64,000 nt of DNA from Chrysaora quinquecirrha (taxonomy: Eukaryota > Cnidaria > Scyphozoa > Semaeostomeae > Pelagiidae). Every line of letters begins with the position of its first letter. Position 1 is the stretch's first letter. The stretch is taken from contig JACTAT010000016.1 in the NCBI GenBank assembly GCA_014526335.1, positions 5,759,346 through 5,823,345 of the forward strand, written 5' to 3'. A model generated the notes under the pieces. That model was not told the DNA's origin. It saw nothing but the letters and a program-made list of their open reading frames with translations, and did no database searches. Positions 1 to 11,353 of this stretch are shown here, piece by piece. The translations under genes and the position numbers were made by a program.

Positions 1-1189
1 TATAAGAAGCCTTTCCCTTCATCATGATGAATTAGTTTCTTTATCTACTCACACTAATTTGAATCCTGATGTGATTGGTGTGTCTGAAATATGGAATTCC
101 ATTGACAATCCTCTATCATCAAATGTTGACATTTCTGGATATACTTTTTTTAAGACTCAGTCACTCACTCAGAATGGTGGTGTTGGTTTGTACATTAAAA
201 ATTCTCTGACTTCCAATCCAAGAACTGACTTGGACTCTTACACAGATGATTTTGAAACTGTATGGGTTGAGATTGAAAACAAAAATGACAAAAATTTTCT
301 AATTTGTTGTGTTTACAGACATCCTAGTTCAAATATTGATAACCTTACATCTCATTTTCAGAATCTTCTCTTCAAAATTTCTTCAAACAAGCTGGTATTT
401 ATAATGGGTGATTTCAATGTCAACCTTCTAGATTATGCTGCCCATACACCAACAAGTGACTTTGTCAACAACTTTTTCTCACACAGCCTTCTTCCTTGCA
501 TTCATCATCCAACTAGAGTCTCTGAACATAGAGCATCAGTTATTGATAACATATACACTAATGCTACTAATGCTAATTTAACAAGTGGCAATATTGTGAA
601 GCAAATTACTGACCATTTTCCCCAGTTTTTGATTTTGAAAAATTCTCATGTCAGTCACAATATATCTGGATCTCTCAAACATGATTATTCCAAATTTAAA
701 GAAGACAAATTTCTTGATGATTTTAAACAGATTAACTTTACTTATTTAGAAGACAGTGACTTGGATGTGAACAGGAAATTTGATCGATTTTTAAAAGATC
801 TTAATACTTTGACAAATAAGCATGCTCCAATTAAAAGGTGTAGTAGAAAGGAAATGAAACTCAAAGAGAAACCGTGGATAAATAATAGAATACTGAAGAT
901 GATGAGATTACGTGACAGAATTTTGCTGAAACTAAAGAAGCAGCAGACTCCTGATAACCTTAAGTTGTATAAGAAGTTTAGAAACCGTGTATCCAATGAA
1001 TTAAAAGAAAGTAAAGCAATGTATTTTCATAATTATTTTTCTATCAATAGTCAAAATATGAAAAAAATGTGGTCAGGTATCAAGACAATAATTTCTCATA
1101 AGTTTTCCACTTCTTCTTCAATCAACAAAATCAAAGGCAAAGATGGAAATTTAACATCAGACCCCACTAAAATGTCTAATATTTTTTAA
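1..1189 (+). pseudogene. LINE apurinic-type endonuclease domain (partial ORF2, copy A)
   Basis: This is the N-terminal half of LINE ORF2, an endonuclease/exonuclease/phosphatase-fold domain that nicks target DNA to prime reverse transcription. Landmarks in order are the catalytic-Glu strand VSEIW, the CVYRHPSS segment, GDFNVNL with its catalytic Asp, and ITDHFPQF with the catalytic His. A basic linker rich in Lys and Arg follows from about residue 215. The frame ends where a run of six T replaces the five T seen in copy B, so the end is a frameshift and not a natural stop. The true start lies upstream of the window. Confidence 0.88.
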
Positions 1190-1356
1190 TGACTTTTATG
1201 CCAATGTTGCAGATGGTATAACATAGACAATCCCATTAACTCCAAAATCTCCTCTTGGTTATTTATCTAACAGAACCTGTAATTCACTTTTCCTTACTCC
1301 AGTTTCTTTAATAGAACTTAATGATCTAATCAATATTTTAAATGCTTTCAGGTCGT

Positions 1357-1396
1357 TTCGCCCAACCTCCGATTCGCCCAACCTCCGTTTCGCCCA
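1357..1396 (+). repeat. MULE left terminal inverted repeat (copy A)
   Basis: This arm reads TTCGCCCAACCTCC twice and then continues with TTTCGCCCA. It matches the reverse complement of 5743-5782 with one mismatch. Further TTCGCCCAAC blocks follow at about 1405-1445 and are likely transposase-binding repeats. Confidence 0.85.
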
Positions 1397-2410
1397 ACCC
1401 TGTAAGACGTTTCGCCCAACCCATGAAAGTCGATTCGCCCAACCCTTATTATCGGATAATTAAACCAAATTATATTTATTATTGCTTAAACTTAATATTT
1501 TAAAATAACCCAACAATATTTAACTTAATGATTAACTTTTATATTGATGTTTTCCGCAAATGCACTTAGGCCCATGAGAATTATTCCAGACGGGTTATTT
1601 GACGAATAGCGTGCCTTGATAGATTTTTTTATTTTATTTCGAGGCTTTTCCGAACTTGATTTTTGCCGTGTATAGCGAGTGTTTTGGATTTCATTTATAC
1701 TTTTTTAGAATTTGTCGTCTTTTGCAGCATTAGCATCTGATTTTAACTAGGCCTACTCATCTAAAGGTCTATTGTATCACCTCATGCTTGCCTCGTCAGG
1801 GCTACTTATTGGAATTTTTTCGCACTGTAGCTTGACGAATAGCTGCGATAATGGAATTTTCACAGCTTTGAGTTATAGAGTTTTCGATACCAAATTCGTG
1901 CAAAGCAATCAAAATTTAGTCAATGTGAGGTTTTACTATCTTTGTGTTTGTATAAATAATTTTATAACAGCTCTAAATTTACAATGAAAATAGAGGCTTC
2001 GACAATGGGATGAAAAATTTAATCCCAAGTCTCTTTTACCACAGGCTATGTTTTGGATGCTTTGTACGATTTTAGCATGTTAAACTTGATATCTTGAAAG
2101 TCTCCAGTTCAGGGCCCTTCGTCAAAAATGTTTATTGTGACTGCTTGCGATTCAGTAAAAGGATGTCACTGTCACGCAAAAAAGCTCCAAAAAAAGGATG
2201 CGAGGAAAAGGATGTCACACAAAATGAAACCAGTCTCATCAGTGCAGATGACATGTAACAAATCAAATATAAAATGTGAAATATAACTTTATCAAAGATT
2301 AATTTTATGTTCTACTATAACAGTGAAAATATCTACAATCTACAATCACAACTTGCAATCACAGCAAAGGATTAAATACAACTTTACTTAATGTCATTTT
2401 CTAAAAAGTC

Positions 2411-4486
2411 TTACTGGCATGGTCCGTTCAAATGGGAAAAAGCACGGAGCAGCGAAGATGTTGTTTTGCTTCCATTTGAATAAGCATCCCATAAATCAAA
2501 ATAACGACCTTGTCGATTTCTATAAGTTTTTCTCTGGAATCTCGCCAATTTATTGTATTTCACCAATCTTGCCTGCAGAGGTATCAATGTGGCCTCGTCG
2601 TGTAGCAAAGGAATGAGAACATAGAATTGTAACCTGCTTCTACCACATTTATTGTTTATCCTTCTGTGCCAGCCTTCGACGTCATTATTTGTTCTGACTG
2701 GTTGCCTGAAGACAGACCAGGTATCTGGCGACCAAACACTGCTTGATATCCAGGTTTCTTTAACATAGTTGGTCAGGGGCTGTAATGCTGTAGACGATCT
2801 ACTCTCGAGTTGCAGGAATGCGTCCTCAATATGTTCGGCTGGAAGATACGGCAGAGCCATCAGGGAACGGATGTAGTCGTGCACTGCAGGATTGCTTGTG
2901 TAGGCAGAACTAAGCCCGAGATTTTGCACTTTGCGCCAAACTGCTTGCGTCCAATGAAAACAGCAGCCTTGTATGTTATCAGTTAGCACTTTTCTACATG
3001 CTTTCCAAGCTGCCGCTTCAAAGTCTAAAACAGTTTTCTGCAAGGCATACTCGTCTTCAAACAGCTCCAGTATTGCACGAAACACTGCAATGTAATCTTT
3101 AGCTTTACGTCTTGACATTAATACCATCACCAACGGTGTTTGTTTGACGTTGCCGTTTTCGCCTTTCAGAAAAGCATGTATAGAGAACAACTGGTGAAAC
3201 GGATCTTTAACTATCTTGAATGTACCATCCATGTACCAAGTCTTAGCCCTAGCAAGAAGTAGAAGCTGCTCGTCTGTAGCAAAAATAAGATGCCTTGCAT
3301 TCTTTAGCACGATATCAGCACGTAGAAATTTTTGCGGAATGTGAGTCATGTTCAGTTGAAAGTCGAGGTCCTTTGGCTCCTTGGGACGTTGTTGTTCTCT
3401 GTAGCGGTTGGCTTGTCTGGCCAAGTTTATCATAGACGGCTGGCTGCATGACGGCTGAGATAACAGGTGATCGGTGTTCTCATTCATAATTCCTTCAACA
3501 ATGTTAGCTGCTGATCTGAAGATATTATCCGCTGCCTTCTGTTTTATCTTTGCAGCAAGCCTCGTTGTTGTTGCTACTCCTGGCTGTCCTGGGTGACAAT
3601 GAGCATTAGACCCCCTACGAAAGGAATCTCCAATTTGCTGCACTGTTGCACTGCATGACAGCTTTTTACCTTTGACACTGCACCTCCAGACAGTTTTTCC
3701 ACTGGGCCACGTATGTCGAAACACGTAAGTGTAGCCATGTTTGTCTGCCAGTTTTGCTTTTCCACGTTTTGTGCCCCCTGCAATCACCTGGAATAGAAAA
3801 TATAAGTCTGAGTATAACAGCTCTTTAAATTTCCGTTTTGGACTTCCACGAGTTTTATTTTGACGTTAAATATGGCAGGGTATAATACCTTGATTGTGAT
3901 AAATTGAAACAAAAAGATAAGAGTAGCTACGGGATCAATCTTAATCAGTGATCTGCCTTGCCCCCTCGATTACATATGTATGAGGCTTATTTTCATACCT
4001 CACATTCGATTTCCTTATTAGCGCAACTGTCTTCGCCTGATTCAACATCTAGTTCGATTTCTTCTGGAATATTATCATCTTCAATTATATCTTCCTCGAT
4101 TACCCTTGGATCCTCGTATTCAGATTCAATATTGAAGTCCTCTTCATGCTCAGGGAAAAGTATTATTGATCCGTTATCGTTATCTTCATCTCCTGACTCC
4201 TGGGTTGAAAGAAAAAATTAACATTAAAATTCCAAAATTCAAAATAATCTTCGCAATTGAAATAAAATCCCCGACAAGATTATCATTTTTAGACGAAAAA
4301 GATACAAACCTTGCAAATAAAACACTGCCATTGAATTTCTAAATCACCACGACACATTTTTCTATAATCATCTCTTGTTATTCCACTCTCACATTTTCGA
4401 TGTTGCCAACTTGTGCATTTGTCACACTCAATCGCCTCTTGCCTGCTTCCCACCTCTTTTTTACAAAATACACATATAGAACTCAT
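2411..4486 (-). CDS. MULE transposase with PHD finger, acidic linker, FLYWCH finger and DDE core
   Basis: I read three phase-0 exons: 4310-4486, 3999-4199 and 2411-3787. Donors are AAG/GTTTGT and GAG/GTATGA; both acceptors end in CAG. Exon 1 (59 residues from MSSICVFC) has the Cys/His spacing of a PHD finger, ending WQCFICK. Exon 2 is a strongly acidic 67-residue linker. Exon 3 (458 residues) starts with a FLYWCH-type finger (WRCSVKGKKLSC, then HCH) and continues into the MULE transposase. Catalytic landmarks are WYMDGTF (Asp 1), VLDFEAAAW (Asp 2), the CFHW motif and TNNDVEGWH (Glu). No stop breaks the exons, so the protein could be functional. FLYWCH plus MULE is a known pairing in animal elements; the upstream PHD exon is my splice inference. 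Confidence 0.83.
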
Positions 4487-5742
4487 TCTTAAGAAACTTA
4501 TTTCTAAAAAATCGTATGATATCACTAGCTCAATGACAGCAGTCGTTATCGTAAGAGTGATTTAGGAGGGTCTATAATGTCTTTTATAGGGTGATGTCGC
4601 TGTCTCTTGAAATATCGGTGTTTTTTTTTAACTGGCTAGTAAATATATCTTATTGTTATTTATTCTTTACCGCAAACCGACTGATATGGTGTTGAAGCCG
4701 AAGAAAGTTTCTTGAAAACCCGCAAAGCATCGGTTTTATTTAACTAAGTTTCTTCATTGAAACCGATGTTCGTATCCTTTTGATGCCGACATGCAATCGC
4801 TTCTCCACTGAGACCGGAGAACATCGGTTTTCTTTTCGCATGGAAGAAGGTTTTTATTGAAACCGGAGAATATCGGTATTCTCTTTTCGAACCGGAGAAC
4901 ATCGGTTTTCTTTTTTCGCACGAAAAAAGGTTTCACCATTTGAGTGAAAATGTAGCTACATCGAGCCAAAAGCTGTTTTTGAAGAAAATTTCAAAGTTCA
5001 AGATGAATCGTTACTCGCTAAACTCAATAGCATATACAATCCCCGCTTTTAAAGTGCATCTTTTTTTTAATTTTCGAAAATAGGCACAAGATTTATAAGA
5101 AACTGTTCGGAATAGATAGACTGTATTGCAGGTAGCTACAGCGAGTGAAAAGTTGTTTCTGGGGGAAATTTCAAAGTTCAAGATGAATCGTTGACGCGCT
5201 AAATAGAATTTCTGTGGGCCGAATGTGAACAAAGTATGAACTAAGGAGCAAACTATATAGGAGGAAACACTTGTCAATCTCGTTATACAAAGTTAAATTT
5301 CTCGAAATTATACAACGAATCGTCACCGAAATCAGATTAAGATTAACTGAGTTTGTCTGAAATACTCCATTTTATTATTAGTCTGAAAAACCTAGTTTTT
5401 CTGAAAAACCTAGTTTATCTGGAAGCCCGGTTTTTCACAAGAAATTCTGAGTTTATTAGAAGAACTAGGCTTTTTGCTTGCCATTGCAGGCCGCTATATG
5501 TAGCCTAGCCTCATTGATAGCCTAACTTATCTTGAAAGTTTGGTCGTTGAGGACAGATATCAGATATGATCAAGAATAAAAGAAGAAAGAGAATTCAATG
5601 TTATCAGACAGAATAATAGCGCACTAATTGGTGAAAAGTATAATGAAACCAAAAAAACATATGAAGTGCTCAGGTAAACAACTATGACACAGCAGACACG
5701 TTGGGCTTAAACGACCGTAACGGTTGGGCGAACAGGCAACAA

Positions 5743-5782
5743 TGGGCGAAATGGAGGTTGGGCGAATCGGAGGTTGGGCGAA
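5743..5782 (-). repeat. MULE right terminal inverted repeat (copy A)
   Basis: This is the mirror of the left arm, with repeated GGTTGGGCGAA blocks that run directly into the resumed LINE RT sequence. An apparent ORF that starts in the arm and reads into the LINE is a junction artefact. Confidence 0.85.
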
Positions 5783-7282
5783 TCCTTCCAAATCTGTGGG
5801 TCCTAATAGTATACCAATAAAATTACTCAAAATTATTGGATGCTCTGTTTCCCCACTTCTTGCTCTTCTTGTGAATCAATCTTTCCAGTCTGGTATTTTC
5901 CCTGATAAACTTAAAATTGCCAAGGTTATTTCTCTTTTTAAAAAAGGAAATCCTGAGCTCCCATCAAACTACAGGCCAATTTCTCTTTTACCTATTTTCA
6001 GCAAGATATTTGAGAAGCTAATGTACACACGTCTTTATAAATTCCTTGAAATTCATAAAATTCTTTATTCCTTACAATTTGGATTTCAAGAAAACCACTC
6101 AATTGATCGTGCCCTTGTGAGTCTAACAGAAGCTGTAAGAATACACTTGACAACAAAAGACTTGGTTGTGGTATTTTCATTGATTTACAAAAGGCTTTTG
6201 ACACAGTTAATCATAAAATTTTGCTATTAAAATTGGAACACTATGGTATTCGTGGATGCGCTCTTGAGTTGTTTGGATCTTATCTATCTGACAGAAAGCA
6301 ATATGTGTCTGTTAATGGAAGTAACTCTAACTTACTTTCAATTACCTGTAATGTACCACAAGGTTCTGTACTGGGCCCATTACTTTTCCTTATCTATATC
6401 AATGATTTACCAAATGCTTCTAAGAAACTCACTTTTTATCTCTTTGCTGATGATACAAACATCTACTATGAATCCAAAGATTAATCTAATTTGACTAAAG
6501 TTGTCAACAAAGAGCTGAGATTAGTAAAGAAATGGCTTGATGCTAATAAACTATCATTAAATATTGATAAGACAAACTATATTATCTTTCATTCTTCATC
6601 TGTCAAAGTTCCTTCCGATTCTGATATAAAATAGGCAAGAAACATGTAAAAGGGTCAAGTTTGTTAAGTTCTTAGGTCTCCTCCTGGATGAGCGCCTAAG
6701 CTGGAAATACCATCTCAGTGAACTCTCTAGAAAATTATCTAGAATATGTGGAATCTTTTTCAAAATTAGGAACTTACTTCCATTAGATGTTTTAGTTTGC
6801 TTGTACAATGCTTTGTTTCTGTCCTTCTTACAATATGATCTTATTTTTTGGGGTCAAACATATGCATCATACATTGATCAAATTTTCAAATTGCAAAAAA
6901 AAGCAGTCAGAGCTATCTCATTTCAGCCTCGCATGTCTCCCTCTCTCCCAATCTTCAATGACTTTAAACTTCTGAAACTTTCTGAGCTTTTCGAACTCCG
7001 ACTCCTAACTTTTGTTTTGATTCTGTTAATAAAACCTCACCTAGTTGCTTTCATGACTTTTTCCTATTTAATTCATCTGTTCATCGGTATTCCACAAGAC
7101 AGGCCAGTCAAGGTGATCTATATATGTCTCGAAAAAACAGTCTTCAATATGGTCTAAAGTCTATTCGATATATTGGTGCTAAACTGTGGAATGCATTACC
7201 CGTGGAACTCCGAAATGCCCCATCAAAAATATCTTTGAAAACAAAATTGAAAAGTTATTCGTTGAACAAAATCAACCGATGA
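5783..7282 (+). pseudogene. LINE reverse transcriptase domain (ORF2 C-terminal half, copy A)
   Basis: The RT half resumes after the MULE. Landmarks in order are [40 protein letters not shown] (reached only through a frameshift near 6170), [12 protein letters not shown], and the catalytic LFADDTN. An in-frame TAA follows shortly after FADD, near 6482. A poly-A-run frameshift occurs near 6630. The C-terminal tail reads GAKLWNALPVELRNAP in another frame and ends at 7282. Copy B carries the same frameshift near the catalytic block and the same stop, so the copies share a dead ancestor. Confidence 0.88.
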
Positions 7283-7453
7283 ATGTAAGCTATTTTGGTA
7301 CTGAAGATGCACAATTAATTAATTAAACTCAAATAAATTTATCTGATTATATCTTAGGATAGGGGGGGCTCTCTCCTCGATTAGTTTACCTATTGAGAGG
7401 GCTCCTCCTTTAAGTAATTCCTGCATACAATTTATTTAGCTCCTATTTGTATA

Positions 7454-7965
7454 TAGTCCGGTACCAGAGAAAGAATATCTTATCCATTTTCTGGTCCTAC
7501 TTTCATGTGGTTTGGGTTGTTTCTTATGATGATAGAAATAATTTAAGCTTCTGGGCCACCCAGATTTTTGACTCTGGTGGCCGTAACGGCGGATTTTCTA
7601 ATTTAGCCCCCCAGCCCATAGGCCAAATTTTTTATTTCTTCAAACCCCGACATATTATATATCATTCGATTCGAAATTTGATGCTGATTAAACTTTTATA
7701 TAGGACTTGTATTTGAAAATCAAGCTATCTCGAGATATTGAGCACTTTCTTTTTCATAATTCAGGGGGTATAGCAATTTTTCGAAATAGTTTTAACATCG
7801 GCTTTGAGAAACTACATGTTTGATGCATGAAATATTACCGCCTTGTTGAAGAATAGAATATATTTTATTTCCTTTCACTGAGATCCGTAGAATATTCGAA
7901 GTTAAGCTGAATGTACCCCCTGACAAGTACTTGAAAAACTTTTCGTTGAGCAAAATAAGTTTGCC
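7454..7965 (+). repeat. Foldback element left outer arm
   Basis: This arm of about 510 bp matches the reverse complement of 10838-11353, and it matches 19047-19557 directly. It contains an open frame (first 7447-7716) that recurs in all three copies. The arm has no initiator context or recognisable domain, so I treat it as non-coding. Confidence 0.82.
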
Positions 7966-8523
7966 AAGCCTCGATGCCTAACCGGCTTTTCTCAATCAAT
8001 ACGGTCCAGCCTCCATGCTTAATCGGCTTTTCTCAACCAATACGGGGCTGCCTCCTCTAAGACGGTTTTCTCGACATCCACGGATAGGCCTCAATCGCTA
8101 GCAAGCGTTTCTCGACCCATACGGGCTAGCCTCGATGCTAGTCGGCTTTTCTGGCATGCTTCGATTCCCTAGCTGGCGTTTATCGACCCATACATGCAAG
8201 GCTCGATTCGCGTCCCATACGGGTCTGCCTCGTTGCTTGGCCAGCTTTTTTCGATGTATACGGAGCCACCTCGTTGCTTAACCTAACTTGTATTCCTCAA
8301 GTTATACGGGCCATCTCGATGCTTAGTTGGAACTTTTCGACACAAACGGCCAGCCTTTATGACTGGCCAGCTTTTCTCGACTCATACCCGACGTCCTCGA
8401 TGCTTGGCTGGCGTTTTTCGACCCATACGGGCCGTCCTCGATGCTCGGCCGGCTTTTCTCGACCCATACGGGCCGGCCTCGATGCTTGACCGGAATTCTT
8501 TGACACAAACAGGCCAGCCTTTC
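7966..8523 (+). repeat. 41-bp tandem array, left arm
   Basis: This is a degenerate tandem repeat of about 41 bp, built on GCCTCGATGCTTGGCCGG, then CTTTTCTCGACCCATACGG. About 13 units are present, and they are best preserved toward 8390-8510. The inverted counterpart sits at 9870-10378. Confidence 0.8.
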
Positions 8524-8539
8524 ATTTCATTTAATATTA

Positions 8540-9868
8540 TTTAGACAGAGATAACTTTTCAGCTAAAATACACGACCGTTAAAACAAACTAATATTCACA
8601 ATAATAAAAATCTTAAGAATAATTGCTACCTACTTTACTGATAAACCTAAGCATGCTGTTCTGCCAGGGAGTTTGTTTCTGTGTCTTGCTCATAAGATAC
8701 TTTTTTAATTGTTTTTGCGAAACGATTTGATGTTGTGAGACCACAAATTTCTATGGGAGTATCATTCCAAGTCTTCAGAGCTGTGTGGTTAAAACCTTTT
8801 TTAAGCATACTCGATCTTATATCTAGGGATTTGGAGATCTTTGCAGTGCCTCGTAATGTAGGTCGAGTACAAAGATCTCGGTTGCTATTTATCCCACATG
8901 CTTTCAGGGCTTAGTATGTTCACGATCTTGTATGTCATGACATTCCTATCCTAAGGGAAAAGATTTCATACGTTTAACCAGTAAGTTGACTGTGTTGCAT
9001 TTGCTATAATTGCATACGCCCGATCTTGAAGACGTTGCAGAGCAGCGAGTTTTGTATTTGACAGACTACTCCAGAAAACATCGGCGTAACGCAGGTGACT
9101 TTCAATTAATGCGTAATACATATTAAATCGTTGGGATTGTGGAACGACATTTTTCAGTTTTTTTTAGAGCTGCAAGGCCACCACCCATTTTGCCTTTGAC
9201 GCGCGAAACTGTTCGTCCCAGTTTAATTTTTCTTCCACACTCTGAGGGATATAGTCGTTTCGACTCTTAATATCAGAGTTACTCAATTTAAGCACTTCTG
9301 ACAGGCGGAGAGTTTGTCTTTTGTAGATATCCTATGATCATGAACTGAGTTTTTCTTGGATTGGGGCTAAGTTTTTACCTCGTCCACTCAGCGAGATTAG
9401 AAGGCTTTTGATGTGTGTCCGCAACAAGTTTCGCGGCATCGTTCGATGCAGTCGCCATACTGGTGTGTTCAGCATATATGATAAAAAGAAGAGGGACTTA
9501 ACAAGAACCTTCAGGAATACCACAGGTTACTTCTTTTGCTTTTGAGTTCTAACCGTTTAGTTCAGAGCGCAAACCTATTTTCTGCTATTCAGGTAGGATT
9601 TAAGCCAATCTCCAGCTTTGTCTCTTCTTCCTTGTGCACCTAATTTTTTGAGTAATACTGTATATCGTGATCGACAGTATAGAATGCTATCTTCACGTCG
9701 AGAAAAATAGTGAGATTGACATTGCGGCCATCACTGTTTTCATACCAGAAGTCATTGCTGCTTATAAGCGATGTTATCGTAGAGTGGAACTTATGAAATG
9801 CTGCTTGGTTGTTTGAAATGCTTTTATTGATTTTTAGGAACTGCAAACAAATGATCGTCCGAGGCAAG
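8540..9868 (-). pseudogene. Degenerate LINE RT 3' fragment inside the foldback-like element
   Basis: Read on the minus strand, this is the RT and C-terminal part of a LINE different from the flanking one. Near 9640-9860 it shows AFHKFHSTITSLI and LTIFLDVKIAFYTVDH, the RT strand with the first catalytic Asp. Near 9380-9490 the catalytic box is degraded from YADD to YAEH, followed by a NLAEWTR segment. Near 8660-8790 it reads WNDTPIEI, the usual LINE C-terminal tail. Several frameshifts and stops make it dead. It fills the space where a foldback-type element would carry its transposase. Confidence 0.72.
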
Positions 9869-9869
9869 G

Positions 9870-10378
9870 CAAGGCATCAAGGTTGGCCTCTATTGGTAAA
9901 AAACACCTGCTAGGCATGTAGGCTTGGTGACATGCATCGAGAAACGTCTGCTAGGCATCGAGGCTGGACCGTATGTGTTACATTCCAGCTGAGTATCGAC
10001 CCTTGGCCGTATAAGTCAAGGAATTCCGGCTAAGCGAGAAGGCTGCTCGTATAGATCCAAAATAACAGGCCAAGCATTGAGGCAGCCCCATATTGGTCCA
10101 GAAAAGCCGACTAGGCATCGAGGCTTGCCCGTATGGGTCGAAAAACGCTTGCTAGGGATGGAGGCCTACCGTGTTGTGTCGAGAAAACCGTCCAAGCATT
10201 GAGGCAGCCCCTTATTGGTCGAGAAAAAGCTACTAAGCATCTGCACTGGCCATTTTTTGAGAAAAGCCGGCTAAGCATCGAGACTGGCCCGTTTTGTCGA
10301 GAAAAGCCGACTAAGCATGGAGGCTGGTCTGTATTGGTCAAAAAAAACCGGGCCGTATTTGTCAAGAAAAGCCGGTTA
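9870..10378 (-). repeat. 41-bp tandem array, right arm (inverted)
   Basis: These are inverted counterparts of the left array, built on CCGGCTAAGCATCGAGGC and GCCCGTATGGGTCGAGAAA. The array is interrupted at 10378 by a short MITE. Confidence 0.78.
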
Positions 10379-10826
10379 AGTCGCGACTACACGTATGACT
10401 TTTTGTGTGAAATGGCGACACCACAAACCTGAAAATGTCCTGTCATGAAAATCCCGGAGGTGGCTACACGCTGCCACAAAAAAAGCTGCGACAGAAGTTC
10501 TGCAACAATCAACTTGCATGATAAGAAGAATGGGTCCTAGAAAATTTCGAGGAAAAGCCGCAACAAAAAGCAATGCGATGTGCTGCGTCCCCAATTTAAA
10601 AACCCGGCTACATGCTGCAACATTACTGGCGACAAGTAAAAGCAAGTAGCGACAAGTTAACGAAAGCAATGTTCCGAGACTGTATTTCCTAAGGTCGCAG
10701 AACATTTTATTCGAAAATATATTCCTGGCTACACGTGCGACTCTTAGTTTTTTGCGCTCACGGCAAAAATTTTTGAATAAGTCCTGTCACCATTTCAAGC
10801 AAAAAGTCACACGTGTAGCTGCAGCT
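10379..10826. mobile_element. MITE nested in the foldback right arm (TTA duplication)
   Basis: Ends read AGTCGCGACTACACG and, inverted, AGCTGCAGCTACACG, continuing inward with similar GACTTTTTG and GAAATGG blocks. Direct TTA copies flank it at 10376-10378 and 10827-10829. The 3-bp TTA duplication suggests a PIF/Harbinger-type non-autonomous element. No coding content is visible. Confidence 0.68.
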
Positions 10827-10837
10827 TTAGGCAACGA

Positions 10838-11353
10838 GGCTTGGCAAACTTATTTTGCTCAACGAAAAGTTTTCAAGTACTTGTCAGGGGGTACATTCAG
10901 CTTAACTTCGAATATTCTACGGATTTCAGTGAAAGGAAATAAAATATATTCTATTCTTCAACAAGGCGGTAATATTTCATGCATCAAACATGTAGTTTCT
11001 CAAAGCCGATGTTAAAACTATTTCGAAAAATTGCTATACCCCCTGAATTATGAAAACGAAAGTGCTCAATATCTCGAGATAGCTTGATTTTCAGATACAG
11101 GTCCTATATAAAAGTTTGATCAGCATCAAATTTCGAATCGAATGATGTATAATTTGTTGGGGTTTGAAGAAATAAAAAATTTGGCCTATGGGCTGGGGGG
11201 CTAAATTAGAAAATCCGCCGTTACGGCCACCAGAGTCAAAAATCTGGGTGGCCCAGAAGCTTAAATTATTTCTATCATCATAAGAAACAACCCAAAACAC
11301 ATGAAAGTAGGACCAGAAAATGGATAAGATATTCTTTCTCTGGTACCAGACTA
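10838..11353 (-). repeat. Foldback element right outer arm
   Basis: This is the inverted match of 7454-7965 and ends CTCTGGTACCAGACTA. Small substitutions and one or two indels separate the two arms. Confidence 0.82.

Larger units (their letters stand above)
1357..5782 (-). mobile_element. MULE (Mutator-like) DNA transposon, copy A
   Basis: A complete Mutator-like element is inserted in the LINE. The terminal inverted repeats are about 40 bp (1357-1396 and 5743-5782), each built from reiterated TTCGCCCAAC blocks. More copies of the block continue inward on both sides, to about 1445 and from about 5698. The element encodes one three-exon transposase on the minus strand (2411-4486). Non-coding interior includes short repeats around the motif GAGAACATCGG (4740-4930) and CTGAAAAACCTAG (5380-5420). 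I could not define a clean target-site duplication at the flanks. The LINE reading resumes directly after the right end. Confidence 0.9.
1..7452 (+). mobile_element. CR1/L2-like LINE, copy A, split by a MULE
   Basis: This non-LTR retrotransposon has its endonuclease half at 1-1356 and its reverse transcriptase half at 5783-7282, with a DNA transposon inserted between them. The window edge cuts its 5' end. Its 3' UTR is cut at 7452 by the foldback-like element. From 721 onward it matches 11857-18592 almost base for base, including the inserted MULE. It is dead: it has a frameshift at a T-run near 1187 (one T more than the second copy), a frameshift near 6170, an in-frame stop near 6482 and a further C-terminal frameshift. 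Assignment to the CR1/L2 group rests on the endonuclease-RT order and the C-terminal sequence, and is inference. Confidence 0.9.
7454..11353. mobile_element. Foldback-like element with about 1-kb inverted arms, tandem arrays and a LINE core
   Basis: Both ends begin TAGTC then GTACCAGAGAAAG (reversed at the right end). The outer arms (7454-7965 and 10838-11353) are near-perfect inverted repeats of about 510 bp. Inside each arm is a 41-bp tandem array, 7966-8523 and, inverted, 9870-10378. The core 8540-9868 is the 3' part of an unrelated LINE on the minus strand. This layout resembles Drosophila Foldback/Galileo elements, but I see no transposase, so family placement is inference. Flanks are compatible with a TA duplication. 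A second copy starts at 19047 with a different left flank. Confidence 0.75.

Noticed and set aside
2419..2616. Plus-strand ORF opposite the MULE transposase
   Set aside because: It is the antisense shadow of the transposase C terminus.
1357..5782. Target-site duplication for the MULE
   Set aside because: Flanks (AATGCTTTCAGG and TCCTTCCAAATC) have no convincing 9-11 bp match, so none is claimed.
5724..6230. ORF joining MULE terminal repeat to LINE RT
   Set aside because: The first 20 or so residues come from the transposon end; it is a chance fusion at an insertion junction.
7447..7716. Conserved 89-residue frame in all three foldback arms
   Set aside because: It lies within an inverted-repeat arm, starts outside the repeat in one copy, and shows no domain; conservation follows from repeat identity.
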